The notes beneath the pieces are model-generated. The model had not been told where the DNA came from. It searched no databases and worked only from the letters and a program-made list of their open reading frames with translations. A DNA stretch of 64,000 nucleotides, taken from the NCBI GenBank assembly GCA_046295975.1, contig JBKBMG010000005.1:1-64000 (forward strand), given 5' to 3'. Positions 36,748 to 45,793 of this stretch are shown one piece after another. The stretch's first letter is position 1, and every line of letters begins with the position of its first letter. Origin of the DNA: UBA2357 sp046295975 (GTDB lineage: Bacteria > Pseudomonadota > Gammaproteobacteria > Burkholderiales > Rhodocyclaceae). Both the position numbers and the translations under genes were made by a program.

Positions 36748-39627
36748 ATGAAACTGGTCAAGAAAAGTGCTGCGGCCCGCGCACCCTCCGGGGGCGGTCT
36801 GGCTGGCAAGGCCATCAACCGGCGCGCATTCCTGCGCGGCTCGGGGCTTGCGGTCGGGGGCGCGGCGGTGGCCGGGGTCATGCCCGGGGCGATGGTCAAG
36901 AAAGCCAACGCCGCGCGCAAGATCGACCGCCAGGCCGAGATCAAGCAGGTGAAGACCGTCTGCGGTCACTGCTCGGTGGGCTGTAGCACCATCGCCGAGG
37001 TGCAGAACGGTGTGTGGGTCGGCCAGGAGCCGGCCTTCGACAGCCCGATCAACCTCGGTGCCCATTGCGCCAAGGGCGCGGCGCTGCGCAACCACGGTCA
37101 CAGCAAGCGGCGCACCAAGTACCCGATGAAAATGGTCGACGGCAAGTGGACCCGCATCAGCTGGGAGCAGGCGATCAACGAGATCGGCGACAAGCTGCTC
37201 AAGATCCGCGAGGAATCCGGCCCCGATGGGCTGTGGTTCGCCGGTTCGTCCAAGGCCAACAACGAGGGCGCCTACCTGCAGCGCAAGTTCGCTGCCTTCT
37301 GGGGTTCGAACAACTGCGACCACCAGGCGCGGATCTGCCACTCCACCACCGTGGCGGGCGTGGCCAACACCTGGGGTTATGGCGCGCAGACCAACTCCTA
37401 CAACGACATCAACAAGGCCAAGGCCATCATCATGTGCGGCTCCAACGCCGCCGAGGCGCACCCGGTGGCGATGCAGATGATTCTGCGGGCCAAGGAAGGT
37501 GGCGCCAAGCTGATCGTGATGGATCCGCGCTTCACCCGCACCGCGGCGCACTCGGACGTGTACGTGCGCTTCCGCTCAGGCACCGACGTGGCCTTGATGT
37601 GGGGCATTCTGTGGCACGTCTTCGAGAACGGCTGGGAAGACAAGGAGTACATTCACCAGCGCGTTTATGGCATGGAGCACGTGCGCGAGGAGGTGGCCAA
37701 GTGGAACCCGCAGGAAGTCGAGCGGGTGACGGGCGTCAACCGCGAGGCCGTATATGAAGTTGCCAAGATGATGGCCGACAACCGTCCCGGCACCTTCGTC
37801 TGGTGCATGGGCGGCACCCAGCACACCATCGGCAGCAACTACGTGCGTGCCTACAACTGCCTGCAACTGGCGCTTGGCAACATCGGCAAGGAAGGCGGCG
37901 GTGCCAACATCTTCCGCGGCCACGACAACGTCCAGGGCGCGACCGACGTCGGCCCCAACCCGGACAACCTGCCAGGTTACTACCCGATCGCCGAGGGCGG
38001 TTGGAAGCACTGGGCGCGCGTCTGGGGCGTGGACTACGACTGGCTGGCGTCGCGCTTCGAGCAAATGGAGTACGACGACGGCCGTGGCGGCAAGACCAAG
38101 CCGATGTTTACCGCCGGCATCACCGTGTCGCGCTGGATCGACGGCGTGCTGGAAGACAAGGCCAACGTCGCCCAGCGTGACAACATCCGTGCAGTGATGT
38201 TCTGGGGCATGGGGCCGAACTCGCAGACGCGTCAGCCCGAGATGAAGCAGGCGTTCGAGAAGCTCGACCTTCTGGTGGTGGCCGATCCGTATCCCACGGT
38301 GTCCGCGGTGCTGCACGACCGCAAGAACGATACTTACCTGCTGCCGATCGCGACGCAGTTCGAGCAGGCCGGTTCGTGCACCGCCTCCAACCGCTCCATC
38401 CAGTGGCGCGATCAGGTCATCGAGCCGCTCTACGAGCACAAGCCCGATGCGGAGTTCGCCTACCTGCTGGCGAAGAAGCTCGGCTTTGCCGACGAGATGT
38501 TCAAGAACTACGAGATCGTGAACAACATGCCGACGCCCGAGTCGGTGCTGCGCGAGATCAACCGCGGCGCCTGGTCGATTGGCTACACCGGCCAGAGCCC
38601 CGAGCGTCTCAAGGCCCACATGGCCAACCAGCGCCACTTCGACGTCGTCAGCCTGAAGGCCGAGGGCGGGCCGCTGGACGGCGAGACCTACTGCCTGCCG
38701 TGGCCGTGCTACGGCACGCCCGAGCTCAAGCACCCCGGCACCCATGTGCTCTACGACACCAGCAAGCACGTGATGGAAGGCGGCGGCAACTTCCGCGCCA
38801 ACTTCGGTACCGAGCGCGACGGCGTGACCCTGCTCGCCGAGGACTCCTGGTCCAAGGGCGCCGAGATCGAGGGCGGCTACCCGCAGTTCGACGCCAACCT
38901 GCTCAAGCAGCTTGGCTGGTGGGATGAGCTGACGCCTGAAGAGAAGGCCGAGGCCGAGGGCAAGTCCTGGACCACCGACTTGTCGGGCGGGATCATCCGC
39001 GTGGCGATGAAGCATGGTTGCCACCCGTTTGGCAACGCCAAGGCACGCGCGCTGGTGTGGAACTTCCCCGATCCCGTGCCGGTGCACCGTGAGCCGCTCT
39101 ACACCCCGCGCTACGACCTGGTGGGCGACTACCCCACCTACGAGGACCGCAAGGTCTTCTACCGCCTGCCCACGCGCTGGAAGTCGGTGCAGGCCAAGGA
39201 CTACTCGCGGGAGTTCCCGCTCATCCATACCTCCGGCCGACTGGTGGAGTACGAGGGTGCCGGCGAGGAAACGCGTTCCAACCCGTGGCTGGCCGAACTC
39301 AAGCAGGAGATGTTCGTCGAGATCAACCCGGCCGACGCCAACAACGCCAATGTCCGCGACGGCCAGACGGTATGGCTGGAAGGTCCGGAGGGTGGTCGCA
39401 TCAAGATCAAGGCCCTGGTCACCAACCGCGTCGGACGCGGCACGGTGTTCACGCCCTTCCACTTCGGCGGGCACTTCCAGGGCGAGGATCTGCTCGCCAA
39501 GTACCCCGAGGGGTCGGCGCCGTACGTGCGCGGTGAATCCAACAACACCGCCAACACCTACGGCTACGACGCGGTCACGATGATGCAGGAAACCAAGACC
39601 ACGCTTTGCCGTGTGGTGCCCGCCTGA
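36748..39627 (+). CDS. fdhA: Formate dehydrogenase alpha (catalytic) subunit, cysteine form
   Basis: This 959-residue bis-MGD oxidoreductase oxidises formate to CO2. It has a Tat signal (NRRAFLRGSGLAVGGAAV) and a [4Fe-4S] site with Cys72, 75, 79 and 107. Cys197 (ARICHSTTV) stands where E. coli FdnG has selenocysteine 196. A C-terminal MopB domain follows (RTRSNPWLAELK-like region and HFGGHFQGEDL). A UGA/SECIS is therefore not needed. The start at MKLVKKS has AGGAGAGGAA upstream. It is exported folded with the beta subunit and anchored by the gamma subunit, so the active site faces the periplasm. Confidence 0.97.
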   Translation: MKLVKKSAAARAPSGGGLAGKAINRRAFLRGSGLAVGGAAVAGVMPGAMVKKANAARKIDRQAEIKQVKTVCGHCSVGCSTIAEVQNGVWVGQEPAFDSPINLGAHCAKGAALRNHGHSKRRTKYPMKMVDGKWTRISWEQAINEIGDKLLKIREESGPDGLWFAGSSKANNEGAYLQRKFAAFWGSNNCDHQARICHSTTVAGVANTWGYGAQTNSYNDINKAKAIIMCGSNAAEAHPVAMQMILRAKEGGAKLIVMDPRFTRTAAHSDVYVRFRSGTDVALMWGILWHVFENGWEDKEYIHQRVYGMEHVREEVAKWNPQEVERVTGVNREAVYEVAKMMADNRPGTFVWCMGGTQHTIGSNYVRAYNCLQLALGNIGKEGGGANIFRGHDNVQGATDVGPNPDNLPGYYPIAEGGWKHWARVWGVDYDWLASRFEQMEYDDGRGGKTKPMFTAGITVSRWIDGVLEDKANVAQRDNIRAVMFWGMGPNSQTRQPEMKQAFEKLDLLVVADPYPTVSAVLHDRKNDTYLLPIATQFEQAGSCTASNRSIQWRDQVIEPLYEHKPDAEFAYLLAKKLGFADEMFKNYEIVNNMPTPESVLREINRGAWSIGYTGQSPERLKAHMANQRHFDVVSLKAEGGPLDGETYCLPWPCYGTPELKHPGTHVLYDTSKHVMEGGGNFRANFGTERDGVTLLAEDSWSKGAEIEGGYPQFDANLLKQLGWWDELTPEEKAEAEGKSWTTDLSGGIIRVAMKHGCHPFGNAKARALVWNFPDPVPVHREPLYTPRYDLVGDYPTYEDRKVFYRLPTRWKSVQAKDYSREFPLIHTSGRLVEYEGAGEETRSNPWLAELKQEMFVEINPADANNANVRDGQTVWLEGPEGGRIKIKALVTNRVGRGTVFTPFHFGGHFQGEDLLAKYPEGSAPYVRGESNNTANTYGYDAVTMMQETKTTLCRVVPA

Positions 39628-39647
39628 ACAGGACAAGGAGAGCCGAT

Positions 39648-40235
39648 ATGGCCAGAATGAAATTTCTGTGTGACGCGGAGCGCTGCATCGAGTGCCAGGC
39701 CTGCGTCACCGCCTGCAAGAATGAACACGAAGTGCCCTGGGGTGTGAACCGCCGCCGGGTGATCGTGATGGACGACGGCATGCCCGGTGAGAAGTCGGTG
39801 TCGGTGGCGTGCATGCACTGTACCGACGCGCCGTGCTCGGCGGTGTGTCCGGTGGACTGCTTCTACACCACCGCGGACGGCATCGTGCTGCACGACAAGG
39901 ATTTGTGCATCGGCTGTGGCTACTGCTTCTACGCCTGCCCCTTCGGCGCGCCGCAGTATCCGCAGCAGTCGGCCTTTGGCGTGCGCGGCAAGATGGACAA
40001 GTGCACCTTCTGCTCCGGTGGTCCGGAAGAGACGCATTCGGAAGCCGAACTGACCAAGTACGGCACCAACCGGATCGCCGAGGGCAAGCTGCCGTTGTGC
40101 GCCGAGATGTGCTCGACCAAGGCTCTGCTCGCCGGTGACGGTGACGTGGTGTCCGACATCTATCGCCAGCGCGTGATGCGCCGCGGTGGGCGTCCGCAGA
40201 CCTGGGGTTGGCAGGCGGCCTACGGCAACGCCTGA
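39648..40235 (+). CDS. fdh3B: Formate dehydrogenase beta subunit, four [4Fe-4S] clusters
   Basis: This 195-residue electron-transfer subunit has four cysteine clusters: CIECQACVTACKNE, CMHCTDAPCSAVCPVD, CIGCGYCFYACPFG and CTFC...CAEMC. It lacks its own signal and a membrane helix, so it is co-exported with alpha, as expected for FDH3-type enzymes. It relays electrons from the molybdenum site to the cytochrome b subunit. It follows alpha after 20 bases with an AAGGAGAG site. Confidence 0.96.
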   Translation: MARMKFLCDAERCIECQACVTACKNEHEVPWGVNRRRVIVMDDGMPGEKSVSVACMHCTDAPCSAVCPVDCFYTTADGIVLHDKDLCIGCGYCFYACPFGAPQYPQQSAFGVRGKMDKCTFCSGGPEETHSEAELTKYGTNRIAEGKLPLCAEMCSTKALLAGDGDVVSDIYRQRVMRRGGRPQTWGWQAAYGNA

Positions 40236-40310
40236 TGATGGACGGGAGGCGGGCCCTTGCGGGTCCGCCTCCGCCGCGACATGGATCACATCGACGAGAG
40301 GAATCGAACG

Positions 40311-40505
40311 ATGCCGCATAAAGCGATGCTTGTAGTGCTGGCGCTCGCCAGCCTGACCCTGTTGAGCGCCTGCGATCAGGAAGTCGTCTTCCACGAACCG
40401 GGCGTCTACAAGGGCAAGCACGACGAGACGGCGACGAAGGAGGCCGCCGAACGCCGCCAGGATCAGTTGCGGGACCGCGCCTTGACCGGCATGACCGACC
40501 GCTAG
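40311..40505 (+). CDS. Small lipoprotein of the formate dehydrogenase operon
   Basis: This 64-residue protein has a signal peptide ending in a lipobox LLSAC, so it should be lipid-anchored at Cys22. The mature part (DQEVVFHEPGVYKGKHDE) is charged and short. It lies between beta and gamma, and homologous placement suggests an assembly or stabilising role. GAGAGGAAT precedes the ATG. Confidence 0.8.
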   Translation: MPHKAMLVVLALASLTLLSACDQEVVFHEPGVYKGKHDETATKEAAERRQDQLRDRALTGMTDR

Positions 40506-40516
40506 GAGTCTTTGCC

Positions 40517-41644
40517 ATGAACGATAAGAAGGGAACGAACGCGATGCAGCGGCGGCGCCGCTCCATGATGTGGAGCTTTGCGCTGATCGTGGTGCTCGCG
40601 ATGCTGCTGCCGTCGCTGGGCTATGTGATGGCCCAGTCGGGGGGGCAGGGCGGGCAGCAACAACAGCAGCAACAACTGCGTCAGCAACAGGGCTTCGGCC
40701 CGCAGGGGGCGACCAATCCGCGCTCGGAAATGTGGCGTGGCGCGCGCGAAGGTCAGGCCGGCTTTACCACGCAGACCGGGCCCTACGTCACCAATACCAT
40801 GATCTCCAACGTCGGAGAGAACTGGCGCCAGTTCCGCATGGGCCCGTTGATCACCTACGGCGGCTGGTTCCTGCTGGGCGCGCTGGCGCTGGTGGCGGTG
40901 GTGTTCGCGGTGCTGGGGCGGATCAAGCTCGCGCATGGCCGCGCCGGCATGACCATAGAGCGCTGGCGGCCGTTCGAGCGCTACCTGCACTGGTTTACCG
41001 CGATCACCTTCATCCTGCTGGCGATCACCGGGCTGAGCCTGTTGTTCGGTCGTAGTGTGCTGATTCCGCTGCTCGGCCATCAGGGCTTCGCCGCCTACGC
41101 GCAGATCGCCAAACTGGTCCACAACTACGTCGGTCCGGCGTTCTCGGTGGCGGTGCTGCTGATGATCCTGATGTGGGTGCGCCACAACATTCCCCGCAAG
41201 GTGGATCTGGCCTGGTTCAAGGCCGGTGGCGGCATCTTCGGCAAGGAGCACCCGTCCGCGGGCAAGTTCAACGGCGGTGAGAAAGTGTGGTTCTGGGTCG
41301 GCATCGTGTTGTTCGGCATTGCGGTGAGCGTTTCCGGCTTCCTGCTCAACTTCCCGTTGTTCGGGCAGACCCGTGGCACCATGGCCTTGTCCCAGGCGGT
41401 CCACGCCATCACCTCCATCGTCTGGATTGGCTTCTTCTTCGGCCATGCCTACATCGGCACGCTGGGGACCGAAGGCGCGCTGGAGGGCATGACCACCGGC
41501 CGGGTGGACGTGAGTTGGGCCAAGCAGCACCACGACCTGTGGTACCAGGAAGAACTCGCCAAAGGCGTGCAGCCCAAGCCCGCCGAAGACGCTGCGGCGC
41601 GACCCGCGGCACCGATGGGCTCGGTCGGCCAGCCCAGCCACTGA
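40517..41644 (+). CDS. fdnI: Formate dehydrogenase gamma subunit (cytochrome b556)
   Basis: This 375-residue subunit has an N-terminal membrane helix (MMWSFALIVVLAMLLPSLGY), a Gln-rich segment (QGGQQQQQQQLRQQQG), another helix near 115-135, and the four-helix cytochrome b core. Heme histidines lie in ERYLHWFTAITF, KLVHNYVGP and QAVHAITSI. It anchors alpha-beta to the membrane and passes electrons to quinone. The N-terminal extension is longer than in E. coli FdnI. AGGAG precedes the ATG. Confidence 0.94.
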   Translation: MNDKKGTNAMQRRRRSMMWSFALIVVLAMLLPSLGYVMAQSGGQGGQQQQQQQLRQQQGFGPQGATNPRSEMWRGAREGQAGFTTQTGPYVTNTMISNVGENWRQFRMGPLITYGGWFLLGALALVAVVFAVLGRIKLAHGRAGMTIERWRPFERYLHWFTAITFILLAITGLSLLFGRSVLIPLLGHQGFAAYAQIAKLVHNYVGPAFSVAVLLMILMWVRHNIPRKVDLAWFKAGGGIFGKEHPSAGKFNGGEKVWFWVGIVLFGIAVSVSGFLLNFPLFGQTRGTMALSQAVHAITSIVWIGFFFGHAYIGTLGTEGALEGMTTGRVDVSWAKQHHDLWYQEELAKGVQPKPAEDAAARPAAPMGSVGQPSH

Positions 41645-41651
41645 CGGCCCT

Positions 41652-41756
41652 GACCGGGGGCGGAGTCGCCCCCGGTCGGGCACGCAGCGGCCATTGCGGC
41701 CGCTGTCATCTGCTCACCTGCTGCCGGCCACCCCCACCCTTTAGGCCGGGGTGGCC
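41652..41756. terminator. Three consecutive perfect hairpins after the gamma subunit
   Basis: The stems are GACCGGGGGCG/CGCCCCCGGTC (41652-41677, 11 bp), CAGCGGCC/GGCCGCTG (41685-41705, 8 bp) and GGCCACCCC/GGGGTGGCC (41726-41756, 9 bp). None has a clear U tract. They could end the operon, stabilise its 3' end, or attenuate the following gene. Confidence 0.6.
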
Positions 41757-41782
41757 GAGCGCTTCACGTTTGCGCCACAGTC

Positions 41783-42313
41783 ATGATGAAGTTTCTGCGC
41801 ACTGCCCGCCTGGATGACAGTGACGAACAGGTCTACGCACCCGCCGCAGCGGCCGGCGAACCGGCGGTGACCGGCAGCTTCGTGTTCACTTTTTCCGATG
41901 ACGACCCCGCCCTGCTCACCGGCAAGGTGCGCCAGGCCTTTCGCAGTGGCTTTCTGGGGGTGGGCAGTTTCGGCTGGAGTACGCTGGTGCGCGTCGAGGA
42001 GATCGACGCGGACGAATACCAGCGGGCCGTCGACCGGCTGGCCCACCATCTGGTCGAGGCTTACGGCGCGCCGACGCTGGCCGAGGCCCTGCCCTTTGCC
42101 CGTCAGGAGATGGACTACGCCGCCAGCCTGTGCGAGGCCGAGCCTGGCACGCTGTTGTTGATCGAGCGCCACGCCGACGCGGATGGCATCCACGAGGCCT
42201 TCCGCCAGGTGCGCCCTAGCGAACCCGCGCCGGTTCGGCAGGTGGCCGACTGGCGCGGCCACGACGGCGAGATCCGCATCTGGGACATGTTTCCCGACGA
42301 CGGCGCCCGCTGA
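41783..42313 (+). CDS. Small conserved protein downstream of formate dehydrogenase (DUF6505-like)
   Basis: This 176-residue acidic soluble protein reads MMKFLRTARLDDSDEQVY, GSFVFTFSDDDPALLTGKVRQAF and FLGVGSFGWSTLVRVEEID, with a C-terminal RIWDMFPDD. I recall such proteins beside formate dehydrogenase in related bacteria (labelled DUF6505), but the label is from memory. No catalytic motif is seen. It follows three hairpins and may be read at a lower level than the operon. Confidence 0.7.
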   Translation: MMKFLRTARLDDSDEQVYAPAAAAGEPAVTGSFVFTFSDDDPALLTGKVRQAFRSGFLGVGSFGWSTLVRVEEIDADEYQRAVDRLAHHLVEAYGAPTLAEALPFARQEMDYAASLCEAEPGTLLLIERHADADGIHEAFRQVRPSEPAPVRQVADWRGHDGEIRIWDMFPDDGAR

Positions 42314-42337
42314 CCGCAGGCGCCCGCCAGCGGGGGC

Positions 42338-43768
42338 TTACTGCGGGCCGCGTGCCGGAATGCGGCGCGGCCGGGTCATGTTTTCCGGCGCGAGGATGTC
42401 ATCCAGTTCGGCACCGGTCAGCAGGCCTTCCTCCAGCACCAGTTCGGTGACGCCGCGGCCGGTTTCCAGCGCCTTCTTGGCGATGCGCGTGGCGTTGTGA
42501 TAACCGATGTAGGGATTCAGGGCGGTGACGATGCCGATGCTGTTGGTCACCAGCGCGCGGCAGTGCGCCTCGTTGGCGGTGATGCCGACGATGCAGCGAT
42601 CGGTGAGCACCTGCATCGCCCGCGTCATGATGCGCATCGACTGCAGGATGTTGAAGGTGATGACCGGTTCGAAGGCGTTGAGCTGGAGTTGGCCCGCCTC
42701 CGCCGCAAAGGTCACGGTGAGGTCGTTGCCGATCACTTGGTAGGCTACCTGGTTCACCACTTCCGGGATCACCGGGTTGACCTTGCCCGGCATGATCGAC
42801 GAGCCCGGCTGCATGGCCGGCAGATTGATCTCGCCGAAGCCGGTGCGCGGCCCGCTGGACAACAGCCGCAGGTCGTTGCACACCTTGGAGATCTTCACCG
42901 CGCTGCGCTTGAGCACGCCCGAGAAGGTGACGAAGGCGCCGGTATCCGAGGTAGCCTCGACCAAGTCGGCAGCCAACACCATGGGCTCGCCGCTGATCGC
43001 GGCCAGTTCGTCGACCACCAGCTTGGCATAGTCCGGATCGGTGTTGATACCAGTGCCGATGGCGGTCGCACCCATGTTGACCTCGCGGAACAAAACCACC
43101 AGTTCGCGGATGCGGTCGATGTCCTCGTTCACCGTGGTGGCGAAGCCGAGGAATTCCTGACCCAGCGTCATCGGTACCGCGTCCTGCAACTGGGTGCGGC
43201 CCATCTTGATCACGTGTGCGAATTCCGCACCCTTGGCGCGCAGCGCGGCGCACAGGGTTTCCATTGCGGCGGTGAGGTCGCCGTAGCTGAGCAGGATGCC
43301 GAGGCGTACCGCGGTCGGATAGACGTCATTGGTCGACTGCGACAGATTCACGTGGTTATTGGGGTGGAGCGTGTCGTACTCGCCCTTGGCGTGACCCATG
43401 AGCTCCAGCGCGCGGTTGGCGATGACCTCGTTGGCGTTCATGTTGGTCGAGGTGCCGGCGCCGCCCTGGATCATGTCGACCACAAACTGCTCGTGCCAGC
43501 GGCCAGCGATGATCTCGTCGCAGGCAGCGCAGATCGCTTGTTCGTGAGCCGCGTCGAGGTTGCCCAGCTTGTGATTGGCGCGCGCCGCGGCCTTCTTCAC
43601 CATGGCCAGGGCACGGATGAAGTTGGGGAAGTGCGACAGTGGAATGTCGGTGATGCGGAAGTTCTCCAGCGCGCGGGCGGTCTGCACGCCGTAGTAGGCG
43701 TCGGCCGGTACGGCGAGGTCGCCGAGCAGGTCGTGCTCCAGGCGGGTGGCGGGGTTGGGGCTTACCAT
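42338..43768 (-). CDS. aspA: Aspartate ammonia-lyase
   Basis: This 476-residue enzyme of the fumarase/aspartase superfamily converts L-aspartate to fumarate and ammonia. It has the signature loop GSSIMPGKVNP with the catalytic Ser, plus GGAGTSTNMNANEVIANRA and HPNNHVNLSQSTNDVYPT. The GSS motif and these boxes are shared with class II fumarase. The aspartase call rests on overall similarity to AspA and on the asparaginase beside it. ATG 43768 is chosen over an in-frame ATG ten codons upstream. Confidence 0.88.
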   Translation of the reverse strand: MVSPNPATRLEHDLLGDLAVPADAYYGVQTARALENFRITDIPLSHFPNFIRALAMVKKAAARANHKLGNLDAAHEQAICAACDEIIAGRWHEQFVVDMIQGGAGTSTNMNANEVIANRALELMGHAKGEYDTLHPNNHVNLSQSTNDVYPTAVRLGILLSYGDLTAAMETLCAALRAKGAEFAHVIKMGRTQLQDAVPMTLGQEFLGFATTVNEDIDRIRELVVLFREVNMGATAIGTGINTDPDYAKLVVDELAAISGEPMVLAADLVEATSDTGAFVTFSGVLKRSAVKISKVCNDLRLLSSGPRTGFGEINLPAMQPGSSIMPGKVNPVIPEVVNQVAYQVIGNDLTVTFAAEAGQLQLNAFEPVITFNILQSMRIMTRAMQVLTDRCIVGITANEAHCRALVTNSIGIVTALNPYIGYHNATRIAKKALETGRGVTELVLEEGLLTGAELDDILAPENMTRPRRIPARGPQ

Positions 43769-43825
43769 GGTGAGCGGTCCTTGTGGGCAGGGTTGCAATG
43801 GGCTTTGGGGTTTGGGTTCTGGGGG

Positions 43826-44851
43826 TCAGGCGGCCGGGGGCGCGCATTCGCCGCACAGCGGGCGTTCGAAGTCGCGGCGGATCTGCGCTGCGGGCACACC
43901 GCGGGCGAGCAGATGGTGGAGCTTGGTCAAGGCCGCCTCTACCGTCATGTCGCGTGCGCCTACCACGCCGGCCCGGGTGAGCGCCGAACCAGTCGCATAC
44001 TTGCCCGGGTCTACGCCGCCGGCCGCGCACTGGCTGACGTTGACGATGACGGTACCGAGTGCGCTGGCCTCCGCCAGTGCGTCGACGAAGCCCGGTAGAC
44101 CGACCGGGCCGTTGCCTGCGCCATAGGTTTGCAGCACCACGCCGGCCAGCGGCGGGGCAAGCAGTTGTCGCAGCCGCGGCACCGACAGGCCGGGGTACAG
44201 GCGCAGCAGCGCCACCTCGCCGGCCGCTGCCGGATCGGCCAGCACGAAGGCCTCGCGCTCGGGCTCCGGCAGGCGCACCCGCGGGTCGATCTCGATGTGG
44301 ATGCCGGCACGGCCGAGCGCCGGCCAGTTGGGCGAGTCGAAGGCCAGGAAGGCGGTGCTGGACACCTTGGTGGCGCGGTTGCCGCGCAGCAGCCGGCCGT
44401 TGAAGTACAGGCACACTTCCGGCACGGGATGGTGGGCGGCGATCAGCATTGCGCTCAGCAGGTTGTCGCGCGCGTCGCTGCGCGGTTCGCCCAGGGGGAT
44501 TTGCGAGCCGGTCACGATCACCGGCTTGCGCACACCCGCCAGCGCGAACGATAACGCCGAGGCGGTGTAGGCCATGGTATCGGTGCCGTGGATCACCACG
44601 AAACCGTCAAAGGCGTCGTAGTGCGCGGCGACGTCGCTGGCGATGGCGTACCAGTCGGTCGGTCCGGCGTCGGAACTGTCGATCAGGCGGGGGTATTCGG
44701 CGAGCACCCAGTCGGGCATGTCGTTCTGCCCGCGGGTGGGCAGCAGGCCGGCGAGCATCTGCGCCAGTCCGGCGCGCGGCTGATAGCCGGTGGGGGTGGG
44801 CTGCATGCCGAAGGTGCCGCCGGTGTAGGCGACGTAGATGCGTTTTGTCAT
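43826..44851 (-). CDS. ansA: Type I (cytoplasmic) L-asparaginase
   Basis: This 341-residue enzyme hydrolyses asparagine to aspartate. It has the two catalytic threonine motifs, AYTGGTFGMQ (Thr13) and HGTDTMAYTA. There is no signal peptide, so it is the cytoplasmic AnsA type. Its ATG overlaps the racemase stop (ATGA) and has GAGGAGG upstream inside that gene, so the two are coupled. aspA follows after 57 bases and would take the aspartate to fumarate. Confidence 0.93.
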   Translation of the reverse strand: MTKRIYVAYTGGTFGMQPTPTGYQPRAGLAQMLAGLLPTRGQNDMPDWVLAEYPRLIDSSDAGPTDWYAIASDVAAHYDAFDGFVVIHGTDTMAYTASALSFALAGVRKPVIVTGSQIPLGEPRSDARDNLLSAMLIAAHHPVPEVCLYFNGRLLRGNRATKVSSTAFLAFDSPNWPALGRAGIHIEIDPRVRLPEPEREAFVLADPAAAGEVALLRLYPGLSVPRLRQLLAPPLAGVVLQTYGAGNGPVGLPGFVDALAEASALGTVIVNVSQCAAGGVDPGKYATGSALTRAGVVGARDMTVEAALTKLHHLLARGVPAAQIRRDFERPLCGECAPPAA

Positions 44852-45657
44852 TCTGCGGCCTCCTCGAGGCGGGGCTGAGCCGTTGGGGCGGGCGCCTCGT
44901 CCTGCGTACGGGCGTACCCTGGAGCCGCCGAGAGGCTGTGCCGTGCCAGGGCGTGGGCGAGCAGGTCGGTGACGTCCACGGTGGCGGGGGCATCGGGCGG
45001 CAAGGGAATCAGCGGCAGCTCGGTACAGGCGAGCAATACCAGCTCGGATTTGAGGTCGGCAAGTAAGCGGCGGAAGCCCTGCACCACCTCGGCATCGTCA
45101 CCGCCGCGTGCCTTCACGTCGTAGATGATTCGATGCAAGGCCTCGCCATCGACCGGTACCTCCACCGTCACGTCGTCGGTCAGGCTGCGGTAGGGCGACC
45201 ATGGCCCCAGGCTCATCACCGGGCGGGCACCGAGCAGGGCCACGCGGTCGAGTCCGCGCTCGCGCAGGTGTGCGCGCACCACGTCGTCCACCGCTACCAG
45301 CTGCGCCGGTAGGTTCAGCGCCGCCAGTTGTGGCGCGTAGTAGTTGAGGGTGTTGCAGGCGATTGCGTAGTAATCGACGTGGGCCGCCATGCGGGTGGCG
45401 GCGTCGGCGAGGCTGGCCCACACCTGGGCGTCGTTGTGTTCCAGTTCCATCGACAAGCCCAGCGTCGGCACCGAGAACACCACCACCTCGGGGGCGTCCA
45501 GGTCGCCACGGTAGGCTTCGCCCAGGAGTTCGCGGTTGGCACGCAACAGCTTGGACCACAGGTCCACCCCGGCTTCGGGCCCGGAGCCGGCAATGATGCC
45601 GATGCGGGCTCGCCCACGCGGTGCGGCGGTGAAGGCGGACGGGTGCGTCTCGTTCAT
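44848..45657 (-). CDS. Aspartate/glutamate racemase-family protein
   Basis: This 269-residue protein has the two catalytic cysteines of the family: Cys101 in YYAIACNTLNYY and Cys211 in LLACTELPLI. The N-terminus opens with RARIGIIAGSGPEAG. It would interconvert D- and L-aspartate (or related acids). The coupling to asparaginase suggests it feeds D-aspartate into the same path. The start at MNETHPSAF lies 126 bases from the scaffold gap; the frame upstream is artefactual sequence. Confidence 0.88.
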   Translation of the reverse strand: MNETHPSAFTAAPRGRARIGIIAGSGPEAGVDLWSKLLRANRELLGEAYRGDLDAPEVVVFSVPTLGLSMELEHNDAQVWASLADAATRMAAHVDYYAIACNTLNYYAPQLAALNLPAQLVAVDDVVRAHLRERGLDRVALLGARPVMSLGPWSPYRSLTDDVTVEVPVDGEALHRIIYDVKARGGDDAEVVQGFRRLLADLKSELVLLACTELPLIPLPPDAPATVDVTDLLAHALARHSLSAAPGYARTQDEAPAPTAQPRLEEAAE

Positions 45658-45783
45658 GTGTCGATCATCCTCTGCTGTTGCGGGTGGCCCGCCCCCACGA
45701 CGGGCGGGGCAGCCGCGGGGGGTGTAGGGCGCGGGTACAGTGGGGGGGGTGATCGGAGCTCGTCCCGGCCCCAGGCCCTGCCC

Positions 45784-45793
45784 NNNNNNNNNN
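45784..45793. other. Scaffold gap (10 N)
   Basis: Ten N bases lie between the racemase gene and the symporter gene. The flanks are G/C-homopolymer-rich and the right flank repeats the left one; see the entry for 45794-45955. Confidence 0.9.

Noticed and set aside
36748..39627. Selenocysteine insertion in the formate dehydrogenase alpha gene
   Set aside because: The codon at the catalytic position is TGC (Cys197), and there is no in-frame TGA.
37576..39636. 686-codon minus-strand frame opposite the formate dehydrogenase alpha gene
   Set aside because: Antisense shadow; the plus strand has the molybdopterin motifs and catalytic Cys197.
42497..44098. 533-codon plus-strand frame opposite aspA and ansA
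   Set aside because: It crosses the boundary of two real genes on the other strand and has no recognisable motif.
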